Shown here piece by piece: positions 17,261 to 26,846 of a DNA stretch of 64,000 nucleotides (position 1 is the stretch's first letter; every line of letters begins with the position of its first letter). Where the stretch lies: contig NZ_JAQQWU010000003.1 in assembly GCF_028610625.1 (NCBI RefSeq), positions 186,001-250,000 of the forward strand, in the 5' to 3' direction. Made by a program: the position numbers and the translations under genes. The DNA is from Guptibacillus spartinae (lineage in GTDB: Bacteria; Bacillota; Bacilli; Bacillales; Guptibacillaceae). Below the pieces are notes generated by a model. It saw only the letters and a program-made list of their open reading frames with translations. It was not told the origin of the DNA and made no database searches.

Positions 17261-18550
17261 GTGAGGAAGGTAATGGGTCGAGTAAGTATTTTATTGATTC
17301 TTATGTTAGTTCTCGGTGCTTGTTCTAGTAATAGTAGCTCGAGTGAAGGGTCAGGCGATGGAGAGAGCGGCGGAAAGAAGGTTACAGCATGGGCGTGGAA
17401 CATTAACGTTCCAGTTCTTAAAGAAGCAGCCGAGAAGTTTAAAGAAGAAAACCCGGATTTTGAACTAGAAGTTGTGGAACTTGGTCGTGAAGACGTTTAT
17501 TCAAAATTAACGACTGGTCTCCAAGCTGGAGGAAAAGGATTGCCGGATATCGTTCTTGTTGAGGATGATCGAATCCAGGGGTATATGGAAACATTCCCTG
17601 ATGCATTTGTAAACGTGTCGGATAAGGGATTTGATGATAGCAAAGAGAGCTTTCCTACTTATAAAACCGATCTTCTGTCAAAAGACGGAGCGATGTATGG
17701 CTTCCCATTTGATGGTGGACCGACAGGCGTTTTTTACCGCACTGATTATTTTGAAGAAGCTGGTGTGAATCCCGACGACATCAAGACATGGGATGACTTT
17801 ATTGACGCGGGTAAAAAAATCAAAGAAGCGACAGGAAAAGCAATGCTTGGACTTGATTTGAACGGTGATGACGGTCTTTATCGGATGATGATGACGCAGC
17901 AAGGGACATTCTATTTTGATGATGAAAAGAACGTGAACTTCACTTCTGAAGAATCAAAAATGGCAGCAGAGAAAGTGAAAATGATGAAAGAAGCAGGCCT
18001 AGTGAAAGATACAGTGGGCTGGGATGCCTGGATTAGTGCCATGGCGCAAGGCGATGTGGCAACAGCTCCGTCTGGTGCATGGTTAAGTGGGTCAATTACA
18101 CAACAGGCGAAAGATACAGAAGGTAACTGGGGTGTGTTTAAGCTTCCGGCATTTGAAGAAGACGGTAACCGTGCAGCCAACCTTGGTGGTAGTAACTACG
18201 TGATTACAAGTGCGAGTAAAAACCAGGATATGGCTTATGATTTCATGGAATTCTTTACAACAAGTGAAGACGTTCAGTTAACCGCTATGGACAATGGCTT
18301 GTTCCCAACGTTGAACACGATTTATGAAAGTGAAGCTTTCACGAAAGATGTGGAATTCTTTAACAACCAGCCGATCTGGGAGCTATTTGCGAGTGAAATG
18401 AATGATATTCCATCTGTGAACTATACAGGGAACTATGCGCTTGCAAGCGATGAGTCCATTAAAGCGCAATCTGAAGTGATGAATGATAAGAAATCGATTG
18501 AAGAGGCGTATAAAGCAGCGGCTGATCGATTGAAGAATCGCATTCAATAA
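17261..18550 (+). CDS. ABC transporter sugar-binding lipoprotein (first copy)
   Basis: A 429-residue family 1 extracellular solute-binding protein. A signal peptide ends in the lipobox LGAC (Cys21), followed by a Ser/Gly-rich linker. The mature part shows VTAWAWNINVPVL and GLPDIVLVEDDR typical of oligosaccharide binders. An ATG at 17201 is in frame, but GGAGGGG lies five bases before the GTG at 17261. This start also aligns with the start of the paralogue, so it was chosen. It is about as long as, and strongly similar to, the second copy 235 bases downstream. A repeat follows the stop, so it is probably its own transcription unit. Confidence 0.88.
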   Translation: MRKVMGRVSILLILMLVLGACSSNSSSSEGSGDGESGGKKVTAWAWNINVPVLKEAAEKFKEENPDFELEVVELGREDVYSKLTTGLQAGGKGLPDIVLVEDDRIQGYMETFPDAFVNVSDKGFDDSKESFPTYKTDLLSKDGAMYGFPFDGGPTGVFYRTDYFEEAGVNPDDIKTWDDFIDAGKKIKEATGKAMLGLDLNGDDGLYRMMMTQQGTFYFDDEKNVNFTSEESKMAAEKVKMMKEAGLVKDTVGWDAWISAMAQGDVATAPSGAWLSGSITQQAKDTEGNWGVFKLPAFEEDGNRAANLGGSNYVITSASKNQDMAYDFMEFFTTSEDVQLTAMDNGLFPTLNTIYESEAFTKDVEFFNNQPIWELFASEMNDIPSVNYTGNYALASDESIKAQSEVMNDKKSIEEAYKAAADRLKNRIQ

Positions 18551-18555
18551 TGGTT

Positions 18556-18626
18556 GGGGTCAGGTTCGAACCTGACCCCTCATAAAGACAAAAACGAGAA
18601 AGTGTCCGTCACCGATGGACACTTTC
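18556..18626. repeat. Palindromic repeat copy d (complete, two hairpins)
   Basis: A perfect 24-bp palindrome at 18556-18579, an A-rich linker (CATAAAGACAAAAACGAG) and a second hairpin GAAAGTGTCC-(9)-GGACACTTTC at 18598-18626. TTCTTCG follows, so the second hairpin can act as a terminator for the first binding-protein gene. Confidence 0.9.
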
Positions 18627-18678
18627 TTCTTCGTTACGACCACCATTAATTGGCAAGTAAATAAACTAGTAAAATTTT

Positions 18679-18740
18679 AGTAAACATTTACTTGACTCTG
18701 TTTACCTATTCGACTATTCTAATAAGTGTAGACGCTTTCA
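18679..18740 (+). promoter_or_regulatory. Promoter and operators of the galactoside operon
   Basis: The palindrome AGTAAACATTTACT (18679-18692) abuts the -35 TTGACT (18692-18697), followed after 17 bases by the -10 TATTCT (18715-18720). TGTAGACGCTTTCA (18727-18740) lies over the expected transcription start and resembles a cre. It is a near copy of the arrangement at 17153-17215. The LacI-type regulator encoded in the operon and CcpA are the candidate binders. Confidence 0.65.
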
Positions 18741-18785
18741 TTATGAATTTTGAAAGTTTTCAGTAATTAATTGGAGGGGTAGTCG

Positions 18786-20066
18786 ATGAAGAAGGTAACG
18801 GGTCTAGTTAGTATAAGTATGATCCTTGTGTTAAGTCTGTTTCTTGCGGCGTGTGGGAATGGCGGAAGTGATAGTGAAGGATCAGGTGATAGCAACAAAG
18901 TAACAGCTTGGGCTTGGAATATTAACGTACCGGTGCTTGAAAAAGCGGCCGAGAAATTTAAAGAAGAAAACCCAGACTTTGAACTTGAAGTTGTTGAAAT
19001 GGGTACGGATGATGTTTACTCGAAACTAACAACGGGTCTTCAAGCAGGAGGTAAAGGTTTACCCGATATCGTTCTTGTAGAAGATGATCGCGTTCAAGGG
19101 TATATGAGTGCTTTTCCGGACGCTTTTGTAAACGTTTCCGATAAAGGCTTTGATGAAATGAAAGATAGCTTCCCATCTTATAAGACAGAGCTTGTTTCAA
19201 AAGATGGCGCCATGTACGGCTTTCCGTTTGATGGTGGACCAACTGGCGTTTTCTATCGTACCGATATTTTTGAAGAAGCTGGCGTAAATGCTGAAGATAT
19301 CAAAACATGGGATGACTACATCCAAGCTGGTAAAACCATTAAGGAAAAAACAGATAAAGCGATGATCGGTTTGGATCTTAATGGCGATGATGGTCTTTAC
19401 CGCATGATGTTGAATCAGCAGGGAACATTCTACTTTGATGATGAGAAGAACGTAGCGCTTACTTCTGAAGAATCAAAGAAGGCAATGGAAGTCCAACAGA
19501 CGCTTAACGAAGAAGGTCTTGTCAAAGAAACTGTCGGTTGGGACGCGTGGATCAGTGCAATGACTAGCGGTGATGTGGCAACAGCTCCATCTGGTGCATG
19601 GTTATACGGTTCCATTACACAACAAGGCAAAGATACTTCAGGTAAATGGGGATTAATTGAGCTTCCGGCATTTGAAGAGGGTGGAAATCGCGCATCGAAC
19701 CTAGGTGGAAGTAACTACATGATTCCTAGTGCGAGTAACAATGCTGATCTAGCATATGACTTTATGGAATTCTTCTCAACAAATAAAGATGTTCAATTAT
19801 CAGCAATGGAAGGCGGCTTGTTCCCATCATTGAACACGATTTACGATAACGAAGCTTTCACAAAAGAAGTTGAATTCTTTAGCAATCAGCCGATCTGGAG
19901 TCTACTTGCTGATGAAATGGATAGCATTCCTTCTGTTAACTACACAGGAGACTACGCAGTAGCGAAAGATGAAGCTGTAAAAGCACAGTCTGAAATCGCA
20001 AATGGCAAAGCCATTGAAGAAGCGTTAAAAGCTTCAGAAGATCGTCTGAAAAACCGTATTCAATAA
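18786..20066 (+). CDS. ABC transporter sugar-binding lipoprotein (second copy)
   Basis: A 426-residue family 1 solute-binding lipoprotein with the lipobox LAAC (Cys23). It shares most of its sequence with the first copy, including VTAWAWNINVPVL, the DGGPTGVFYRTD region and the C-terminal DRLKNRIQ. It is followed by two permease genes, two galactosidases and the Leloir genes, so it presumably binds galacto-oligosaccharides outside the membrane. GGAGGGG precedes the ATG. A strong stem-loop lies between it and the permease gene. Confidence 0.9.
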   Translation: MKKVTGLVSISMILVLSLFLAACGNGGSDSEGSGDSNKVTAWAWNINVPVLEKAAEKFKEENPDFELEVVEMGTDDVYSKLTTGLQAGGKGLPDIVLVEDDRVQGYMSAFPDAFVNVSDKGFDEMKDSFPSYKTELVSKDGAMYGFPFDGGPTGVFYRTDIFEEAGVNAEDIKTWDDYIQAGKTIKEKTDKAMIGLDLNGDDGLYRMMLNQQGTFYFDDEKNVALTSEESKKAMEVQQTLNEEGLVKETVGWDAWISAMTSGDVATAPSGAWLYGSITQQGKDTSGKWGLIELPAFEEGGNRASNLGGSNYMIPSASNNADLAYDFMEFFSTNKDVQLSAMEGGLFPSLNTIYDNEAFTKEVEFFSNQPIWSLLADEMDSIPSVNYTGDYAVAKDEAVKAQSEIANGKAIEEALKASEDRLKNRIQ

Positions 20067-20080
20067 GCTACAGAAATCAT

Positions 20081-20106
20081 CAGGGGTTGATTCATATCAA
20101 CCCCTG
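20081..20106 (+). promoter_or_regulatory. Intercistronic stem-loop
   Basis: CAGGGGTTGA-(6)-TCAACCCCTG, a perfect 10-bp stem without a T-run, between the binding-protein and permease genes. Such hairpins commonly protect the 3' end of an abundant upstream message and lower expression of the permeases. Confidence 0.7.
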
Positions 20107-20127
20107 TCATGCTAAGGTGGGATATTC

Positions 20128-20979
20128 ATGAATCGAGCGAAACGTTTTCCGTATTTATTCGCAGCTCCGGCCATTCTGCTTTTCCTAGCATTTACCGTCT
20201 ATCCGATTATCGCGTCGTTCGTTCTCAGTTTTCAGGAACGAGTGGGTGGAGAATACGTTTTTGCAGGATTGAAGAACTATACGCGCCTCTGGAACGATGA
20301 TATTTTCTGGACGGCAATGCAAAACACATTCATTATCTTTGTTGTTCAAGTCCCAGTTATGATCATTCTTGCAATGGTACTAGCCAATGTGTTGAACAAC
20401 CAGCTGTTAAAGCTAAAAGGATTTTTCCGCGTTTCTTTCTTCCTACCGGCTGTCACGTCACTTGTCGCATACTCAATCTTATTTTCAATCATGCTGCAAG
20501 AAGAGGGAATTATTAACACGGCATTAAGCTACATTGGAATCACTGCGATTCCATGGCTATCTGATCCATTTTGGGCGAAAGCTTCAATCATTATTGCCAT
20601 GACGTGGAGATGGACGGGATATAACATGGTTATTTTCCTTGCTGCGCTTCAAAACATTCCAGAAGATTTATACGAAGCCGCTTCTCTAGATGGCGCGAAT
20701 AAGTTTAAGCAATTTTTCTACATTACCGTTCCACAACTAAAACCCGTTATTCTTTTTGCAGGTATTCTATCCACAATCGGAACGCTTCAACTTTTCGATG
20801 AACCGTTCAACTTAACTGGTGGTGGACCAGCTGATTCAACGATGACCCTTGGACTTTATATTTATCAAAGTGGATTCGAATACTTTGACTTTGGCTATGC
20901 TTCCGCCATTGCCTACGCGGTAGTTGTCATGGTAGGTATTCTCTCCATTATCCAATTCAAGATAGCAGGTGATGAATAA
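20128..20979 (+). CDS. Sugar ABC transporter permease (MalF/GanP type)
   Basis: A 283-residue permease with six membrane segments and the EAA loop EAASLDGANKFKQFFYITVP near residues 186-205, which contacts the ATPase. AAGGTGGGAT precedes the ATG. Its TAA stop overlaps the ATG of the next permease by one base. No ATP-binding gene is present in the cluster, so a shared MsmX-type ATPase encoded elsewhere is expected to power it. Confidence 0.9.
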   Translation: MNRAKRFPYLFAAPAILLFLAFTVYPIIASFVLSFQERVGGEYVFAGLKNYTRLWNDDIFWTAMQNTFIIFVVQVPVMIILAMVLANVLNNQLLKLKGFFRVSFFLPAVTSLVAYSILFSIMLQEEGIINTALSYIGITAIPWLSDPFWAKASIIIAMTWRWTGYNMVIFLAALQNIPEDLYEAASLDGANKFKQFFYITVPQLKPVILFAGILSTIGTLQLFDEPFNLTGGGPADSTMTLGLYIYQSGFEYFDFGYASAIAYAVVVMVGILSIIQFKIAGDE

Positions 20980-21878
20980 TGGCTAAGAACCTAGAGGTAA
21001 TTGAACAGTCGACAAATAAACTCACCCTTGCTGAAAGGCAACAAAAGAAACCGAAGAAAAAGAAGAATAAGCTAAAAGCTGTTTGGATGTATACGCTTCT
21101 CGGTATTTTCCTTGTTGTTTCGATCTTCCCGTTCTATTGGATGTTTATCGGGGCAACGAACGATTCTAGTAAAATGTTCACGAACCCGCCAACGCTTTTA
21201 CCTGGCGATCAGTTTATGACGAACTTAACCAATCTAAATGAGTCAATTGGTATTTTCAGAGTTCTGTTTAACTCACTCTTCGTCTCAGGACTTTATGTAG
21301 TGATTGCTCTTGCCGTTTGTGCGAGCGCAGCATACGTTTTAGCAAAATACAATTTTAAAGGGAAGAAATTCATCTTTACCGCTTTCTTGTTGTCCATGAT
21401 GATTCCTTACCAGGCAACTTTGATTCCGTTGTTCCAAATGATGTCTGACTTTAATCTATTAAACACGTACTTCGCGGTTATTGCACCGCAACTTTGTTTC
21501 CCGTTTGCGATTTTCTTGTTAAGACAGAACTTCCTGGCGTTCCCAACAGAATTGATGGAGTCAGCGCGTCTTGACGGTGCGAGTGAAACACGTATCTTTA
21601 TCTCAATCGTGATTCCGTCGATGCGACCAGCTCTAGCAGCTGCATCGATCTTCCTATTTATGACGCAGTGGAACAACTTCATGTGGCCGCTCGTTGTGTT
21701 GAACACGAACGACATGTACACATTCCCTGTTGCCCTATCTAGCTTAATGGGACTCTCTTATATCGACTACGGTCAAGTGATGATGGGCGTTACGTTAGCG
21801 ACTGTTCCGATCATTGCATTCTTCTTAACTCTGCAAAAACAATTTATTTCAGGTATGCTCGGAAGCGCCTTGAAATAG
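20979..21878 (+). CDS. Sugar ABC transporter permease (MalG/GanQ type)
   Basis: A 299-residue permease with a lysine-rich cytosolic N-terminus (KKPKKKKNKLK), six membrane segments and the EAA loop ESARLDGASETRIFISIVIP. It is translationally coupled to the preceding permease by a one-base overlap. The two form the membrane channel for the galactoside importer. Confidence 0.9.
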   Translation: MAKNLEVIEQSTNKLTLAERQQKKPKKKKNKLKAVWMYTLLGIFLVVSIFPFYWMFIGATNDSSKMFTNPPTLLPGDQFMTNLTNLNESIGIFRVLFNSLFVSGLYVVIALAVCASAAYVLAKYNFKGKKFIFTAFLLSMMIPYQATLIPLFQMMSDFNLLNTYFAVIAPQLCFPFAIFLLRQNFLAFPTELMESARLDGASETRIFISIVIPSMRPALAAASIFLFMTQWNNFMWPLVVLNTNDMYTFPVALSSLMGLSYIDYGQVMMGVTLATVPIIAFFLTLQKQFISGMLGSALK

Positions 21879-21890
21879 GAGGAGGCTGTT

Positions 21891-23609
21891 ATGCTAGAAG
21901 CGAGAAAGAACCAATTTTACCTAAACGACGAACCGTTTCAAATCCTGTCAGGAGGTCTCCATTATTTCAGGGTTGTCCCTGAGTATTGGAGAGATCGCCT
22001 TCAAAAGCTGAAGGCCCTCGGGTTGAATACAGTAGAAACGTATATTCCATGGAACTTTCATGAACCGAAGAAAGGTCAGTTTCATTTTGAAGGAATGGCT
22101 GACGTGGAGCGGTTCATAGCTGAAGCACAAGAAATCGGACTTTACGTCATTCTAAGGCCGTCTCCTTATATTTGCGCAGAGTGGGAAATGGGGGGTCTCC
22201 CTTCATGGTTACTAAAACAGGATGATATGGCACTTCGCTGTAGTCATCCTGCTTTTCTAAACCACGTAGAAGATTATTTCAATGAACTTCTTCCGCGACT
22301 GAAGCCATTTTTACAAAAAAATGGTGGACCGGTCATCGCGTTTCAAATTGAAAATGAGTATGGCGCTTATGGGAATGATCAGAACTACCTTTCTTTCCAT
22401 AAAGAACAATATGAGAAGCACGGCATTGATACGTTTTACTTCACTTCAGACGGCCCGGATTTCATTAAGCAAGGTTCAATGGAAAATGTGGTAACGACCC
22501 TGAATTTTGGCTCAAGACCAGAAGAAGCGTTTGCGGCTCTTGAAGCGATGAAACCTGATTCACCGAAAATGGTGGCAGAATTCTGGATTGGCTGGTTTGA
22601 TCATTGGAGCGGTGAACATCATACGCGTGATGCGAAGGAAGCAGCAGAGGTTTTCCAGAAGTTAATGGACATGGGGGCATCGGTTAATTTCTATATGTTC
22701 CATGGTGGAACGAACTTTGGTTTCTATAACGGGGCGAATCATTATGAGCAATATGCCCCAACGATTACGAGCTATGACTATGATTCCCTTTTAACAGAGT
22801 GGGGAGATGTCACAGACAAATATTTCGCCATGGCGGATGTGTTGAAAAGCGTAACGGAGGTTTCAACTGAAAAAGCTTCTAAAGTAGAGATAAAGAGCTA
22901 TGGCAAAGTTCAGCTAACAGAGAGTGTCAGCCTATTCGACGTCCTTCAGGATGTAGGAACAAAAGTCGAGTATGTGACACCACTTAGCATGGAAAAGCTT
23001 GACCAGAACTTCGGGTATACGCTTTACCGTACGACGATTCATGAGACGGGGACGTTAGAGCTTGATACAACGGCCATTCGTGACAGAGCTTTTATTTATG
23101 TAAACGGTAAGCATGAAGCAACAGTTTCTGTAAACGATGAGACAAAATCGGTCATGATTCCTTTCCGAGACGAGGCAAATACATTTGAAATTTTTGTTGA
23201 AAACCTGGGCCGAGTGAATTATGGCAAGCATCTTTCTGATCAAAAAGGAATTGTGCAGAACCTCTGGTTAAACAATCAATATTGGTTTGACTGGGAGATG
23301 ACTAAGATTGAAGGAGATCGCCTTCCAAAGACGTATACAGCAGGGGAGCGTTATCCTAAGTATTTCAAAGGCACATTCACGATCGATCAATGCTATGATA
23401 CCTTTGTGGATTTGGAAGGATTTACAAAAGGGAATGTGTATATTAACGGATTTAACCTTGGTCGCTACTGGCAGACGATGGGACCACAGCAGCGTCTCTA
23501 CTTACCAGGACCACTCTTACATGAAGGTAAAAATGAAATCGTTGTTCTCGAATTAGAGGGACACACGGCAAGTAGCGTTACATTAATGAACGAACCTAAA
23601 CTCGGATAA
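21891..23609 (+). CDS. Beta-galactosidase, glycoside hydrolase family 35
   Basis: A 572-residue GH35 enzyme without signal peptide, hence cytosolic. The N-terminal LSGGLHYFRVVPEYW and VETYIPWNFHEP are family hallmarks. The acid/base Glu is in QIENEYGAYG and the nucleophile Glu in VAEFWIGWFDHWS. C-terminal jelly-roll regions contain NGFNLGRYW. AGGAGG precedes the ATG. It removes terminal beta-galactose from imported oligosaccharides. A second, unrelated beta-galactosidase (GH42) lies further down, so the operon handles more than one linkage type. Confidence 0.92.
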   Translation: MLEARKNQFYLNDEPFQILSGGLHYFRVVPEYWRDRLQKLKALGLNTVETYIPWNFHEPKKGQFHFEGMADVERFIAEAQEIGLYVILRPSPYICAEWEMGGLPSWLLKQDDMALRCSHPAFLNHVEDYFNELLPRLKPFLQKNGGPVIAFQIENEYGAYGNDQNYLSFHKEQYEKHGIDTFYFTSDGPDFIKQGSMENVVTTLNFGSRPEEAFAALEAMKPDSPKMVAEFWIGWFDHWSGEHHTRDAKEAAEVFQKLMDMGASVNFYMFHGGTNFGFYNGANHYEQYAPTITSYDYDSLLTEWGDVTDKYFAMADVLKSVTEVSTEKASKVEIKSYGKVQLTESVSLFDVLQDVGTKVEYVTPLSMEKLDQNFGYTLYRTTIHETGTLELDTTAIRDRAFIYVNGKHEATVSVNDETKSVMIPFRDEANTFEIFVENLGRVNYGKHLSDQKGIVQNLWLNNQYWFDWEMTKIEGDRLPKTYTAGERYPKYFKGTFTIDQCYDTFVDLEGFTKGNVYINGFNLGRYWQTMGPQQRLYLPGPLLHEGKNEIVVLELEGHTASSVTLMNEPKLG

Positions 23610-23616
23610 AGGATCG

Positions 23617-25821
23617 ATGGCCATGAGCATTCTCGTTAATCAACAGCAGTTTCATCTAACAAATGGAAAAATCAGCTACATCTTTCATGTATTAAAAAAT
23701 GGGCATTTAGGTCATTTGTATTTCGGAAAAGCGCTTCGTGCGCGCGATTATCGTCATTTTCAGAGAACAAACAACCCAACACCGGCTAGCTGTCATACGT
23801 ATGAGGACGATGCAGCTTTTTCGCTTGAAACGCTTCAACAGGAGTATCCTGGCTATGGAAAAGGCGATTTTAGAGAACCTGCCTTAATGGTATCGGGCCA
23901 GAAGCCGATTGCGAACTTTGTATACAAATCACATGAAGTGGTGAAGGGAAAGCCTCGTTTAAAAGGTTTGCCAGCAACGTATGCGAATACAGGCGAAGCA
24001 GAGACGCTCCTCATTGTGTTAGAAGATTCTTATCAGGAAGTAGAGCTCGAGCTTAGCTATACGATTTTTGAAAATGAAGCGGCAATCGCTCGCAACGCTC
24101 GTCTGATAAATAAAACGGATGTTGAAATTTCCATTGATCGAATGATGTCGCTGTCGGTTGATTTGCCTCAAGCTGATATGGAAATGGTGCACCTCTCAGG
24201 TACATGGGCACGTGAACGTCATGTGAAGACGAGAAAGTTAGAGCAGGGAATTCAGTCGATTTCGAGCATACGAGGAGCAAGTTCTCATCACCATAACCCG
24301 TTTCTTGCTTTAAAAGCGCAAGATGCGACTGAGCATACGGGAGAAGTGCTTGGTTTTCAGTTCGTATACAGTGGGAATTTTCTTGCGCAAGCAGAAGTCG
24401 ATCACTACGGTGTCACGCGCGTACAACTCGGGATTCATCCATTGGGTTTTCAGTGGAAACTTAGTCCGGGCGAAACATTCCAAACCCCAGAAGCGATCAT
24501 GGTTTATTCAGATCAAGGGATGAATGGGATGAGCCAGACGTTCCATTGCCTGTATCGCCATCAGCTGATTCGCGAGCAGTGGAAAACCAAAGATCGTCCT
24601 GTCCTGATTAATAACTGGGAAGCGACTTATTTTGATTTTAATGAAGAGAAGTTGGTTCACTTTGCAAAGGATGCGAAAGAACTTGGGGTGGAACTATTCG
24701 TTCTAGATGATGGGTGGTTTGGTAAACGGAATAATGACCGGTCTTCGCTCGGGGACTGGACAGTGGATTTAGAAAAGCTTCCGGATGGCATCGCGTCGCT
24801 TGCTGAAAAAGTGAAGAGCACCGGACTTCAATTTGGATTGTGGTTTGAGCCAGAAATGATTAGTCCTGATAGCAATTTATTCAGAGAGCACCCGGAATGG
24901 GCAGTAGGTATTCCTGGTGAACACGTTACGTTAGGACGCAATCAGCGAGTGCTTGATTATACTCGAGCGGAAGTGGTTGACTATATTTTTGATCGAATGA
25001 AGGCGATCATTGAGGCGACAAACCTGGATTATATCAAGTGGGATATGAATCGAAACATTACGGAGGCCTACTCTGCAGGTTTAGAGCACCAGGGTGAATT
25101 TTTCCATCGCTACATTCTAGGGGTCTATGATCTTTATGAGCGCTTAACATCAGAGTTTCCAAATGTATTGTTTGAATCGTGCGCTGGCGGCGGTGGTCGT
25201 TTTGATCCGGCTCTTCTCTACTATGCACCACAAGCGTGGGCAAGTGATGATACAGATGCAGTTGAGCGGTTGAAAATCCAGTACGGTACCTCTATGGCAT
25301 ATCCGATTTATAGTATGGGTTCTCATGTCTCAGCCGTTCCGAATCATCAAACGCTTCGAGAAACACCTCTTTCCATGAGAGCAGATGTGGCATACTTTGG
25401 GACGTTTGGGTATGAGCTAGATCCTTCTAGCCTTTCAGCTGACGAAAAAGAAATTGTGAAAGAGCAAATTAAACGATATCAGTCGTTTCGTCATCTTGTT
25501 CGTGATGGGGAATTTATCCGACTGCAGAGTCCGTTTGAAAGCAATGAAACGGCTTGGATGATCGTGTCAGCCGATCAAAAAGAAGCACTTGTCGGCTGGT
25601 ATAAAGCATCCAGCACGCCAAACCCACGTACGAATCAATTTTTGAAGGTGAGAGGGTTAGCAACAGATCGGGTTTACGATGTTGATGGAGAGGTTTATTT
25701 CGGAGATGAACTGATGTTGCACGGTCTGCCGCTTCCAATTGAATTTAACGGGGCGAACGGCGAGCAAGCGGAGCGTGGTGGTGACTTTCAATCGAAAGTG
25801 TTTTACTTAAAAGCAGAATAA
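23617..25821 (+). CDS. Alpha-galactosidase, glycoside hydrolase family 36
   Basis: A 734-residue GH36 enzyme of the usual length. An N-terminal beta domain is followed by a barrel with VLDDGWFGKRNNDRSSLGDW. The nucleophile Asp is in DYIKWDMNRN (near residue 475) and the acid/base Asp in WASDDTDAVERL (near 540). ESCAGGGGRFD, a substrate-binding stretch, lies between. There is no signal peptide. Two ATG codons (23617, 23623) are possible; AAAGGA is three bases before the first and nine before the second. It releases alpha-linked galactose, as in melibiose or raffinose-type sugars. Confidence 0.92.
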   Translation: MAMSILVNQQQFHLTNGKISYIFHVLKNGHLGHLYFGKALRARDYRHFQRTNNPTPASCHTYEDDAAFSLETLQQEYPGYGKGDFREPALMVSGQKPIANFVYKSHEVVKGKPRLKGLPATYANTGEAETLLIVLEDSYQEVELELSYTIFENEAAIARNARLINKTDVEISIDRMMSLSVDLPQADMEMVHLSGTWARERHVKTRKLEQGIQSISSIRGASSHHHNPFLALKAQDATEHTGEVLGFQFVYSGNFLAQAEVDHYGVTRVQLGIHPLGFQWKLSPGETFQTPEAIMVYSDQGMNGMSQTFHCLYRHQLIREQWKTKDRPVLINNWEATYFDFNEEKLVHFAKDAKELGVELFVLDDGWFGKRNNDRSSLGDWTVDLEKLPDGIASLAEKVKSTGLQFGLWFEPEMISPDSNLFREHPEWAVGIPGEHVTLGRNQRVLDYTRAEVVDYIFDRMKAIIEATNLDYIKWDMNRNITEAYSAGLEHQGEFFHRYILGVYDLYERLTSEFPNVLFESCAGGGGRFDPALLYYAPQAWASDDTDAVERLKIQYGTSMAYPIYSMGSHVSAVPNHQTLRETPLSMRADVAYFGTFGYELDPSSLSADEKEIVKEQIKRYQSFRHLVRDGEFIRLQSPFESNETAWMIVSADQKEALVGWYKASSTPNPRTNQFLKVRGLATDRVYDVDGEVYFGDELMLHGLPLPIEFNGANGEQAERGGDFQSKVFYLKAE

Positions 25822-25837
25822 AAAAAGGATGATGGCC

Positions 25838-26827
25838 ATGGCAACGATTAAGGACATCGCACAAAAAGTGAAATGTTCCACTTCAACCGTTTCACGCGTC
25901 CTCAATTACGATGAAACGTTATCAGTATCAGATGATACGAAAAAACGAATTTTTGAAGTGGCAGAAGAACTTTCATACAGTAAGAAGCGCGGAAAGAAGT
26001 CGCTTACACCGAAAATCGCAATCATTCACTGGTATACAGAAAAGGAAGAATTGAACGACCTGTATTATATGTCGATTCGACTCGGAGTTGAGCAGCGCTG
26101 TCAGGAAGAGCGACTTGAACTCGTGAAAATTTTTAAAGATAACTATGATGAATTAGAAAAAGAAAACATACAGGGTATGATCGCGGTTGGTAAGTTTAGT
26201 AGTGATGAAATTGCTTCATTAAATAAAGTAACGCCAAATATCGTTTTTGTAGACTATGATCCAGATAACGAACGCTACGATGCGGTGGTCGTTGATTTTG
26301 AGAAGGCGACAAAAAAAGTACTCGATTATTTTACAAGTAGAGGTCATGAGCGAATTGGCTATATTGGCGGAAGAGAAACGTTTCGTGACGCTAGCGCTGA
26401 AATTGTGGATGAACGTGAGCTTACGTTCAAACGCTATATGACAGAGTGCGACAAAAATCATGAAGCTTACGTCTATACGGGATCATTTACGGTTGATGAC
26501 GGCTATTCCCTTATGAAGCGTGCCATTGACGAGCTTGGTGACGAGCTCCCAACCGCCTTCTTTGTTGGGAATGACACGATGGCGATTGGTTGCCTTCGAG
26601 CCCTGCATGAAAATGGGGTAGCTGTCCCAGAGCGCGTTAGTTTAATTGGCGTAAACGACATTAGCGTTTCAAAATACGTTTATCCCGCTTTAAGTACGGT
26701 TAAAGTGTACACCGAATTAATGGGTGAAACCGCAGTTGGACTCTTAATGGAGCGTCTCCTGAGAAGAAAAGTAGCTAAAAAAGTAACAATGTCGACGAAA
26801 TTAAAGCTGCGGAAAAGCAGCAAATAA
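25838..26827 (+). CDS. LacI-family transcriptional regulator
   Basis: A 329-residue repressor. The N-terminal helix-turn-helix ATIKDIAQKVKCSTSTVSRVLN is followed by a periplasmic-binding-protein-like sensor domain ending in LSTVKVYTELMGETAVGLL. Three ATG codons in a row of the reading frame lie at 25829-25840; the third gives the canonical MATIKDIA start with AGGA about eight bases upstream. Located between the alpha-galactosidase and galK genes, it is the natural candidate to control this regulon. The inducer is probably galactose or a galactoside. Confidence 0.9.
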   Translation: MATIKDIAQKVKCSTSTVSRVLNYDETLSVSDDTKKRIFEVAEELSYSKKRGKKSLTPKIAIIHWYTEKEELNDLYYMSIRLGVEQRCQEERLELVKIFKDNYDELEKENIQGMIAVGKFSSDEIASLNKVTPNIVFVDYDPDNERYDAVVVDFEKATKKVLDYFTSRGHERIGYIGGRETFRDASAEIVDERELTFKRYMTECDKNHEAYVYTGSFTVDDGYSLMKRAIDELGDELPTAFFVGNDTMAIGCLRALHENGVAVPERVSLIGVNDISVSKYVYPALSTVKVYTELMGETAVGLLMERLLRRKVAKKVTMSTKLKLRKSSK

Positions 26828-26846
26828 ACGAGGCCGGGTGAAAAAA

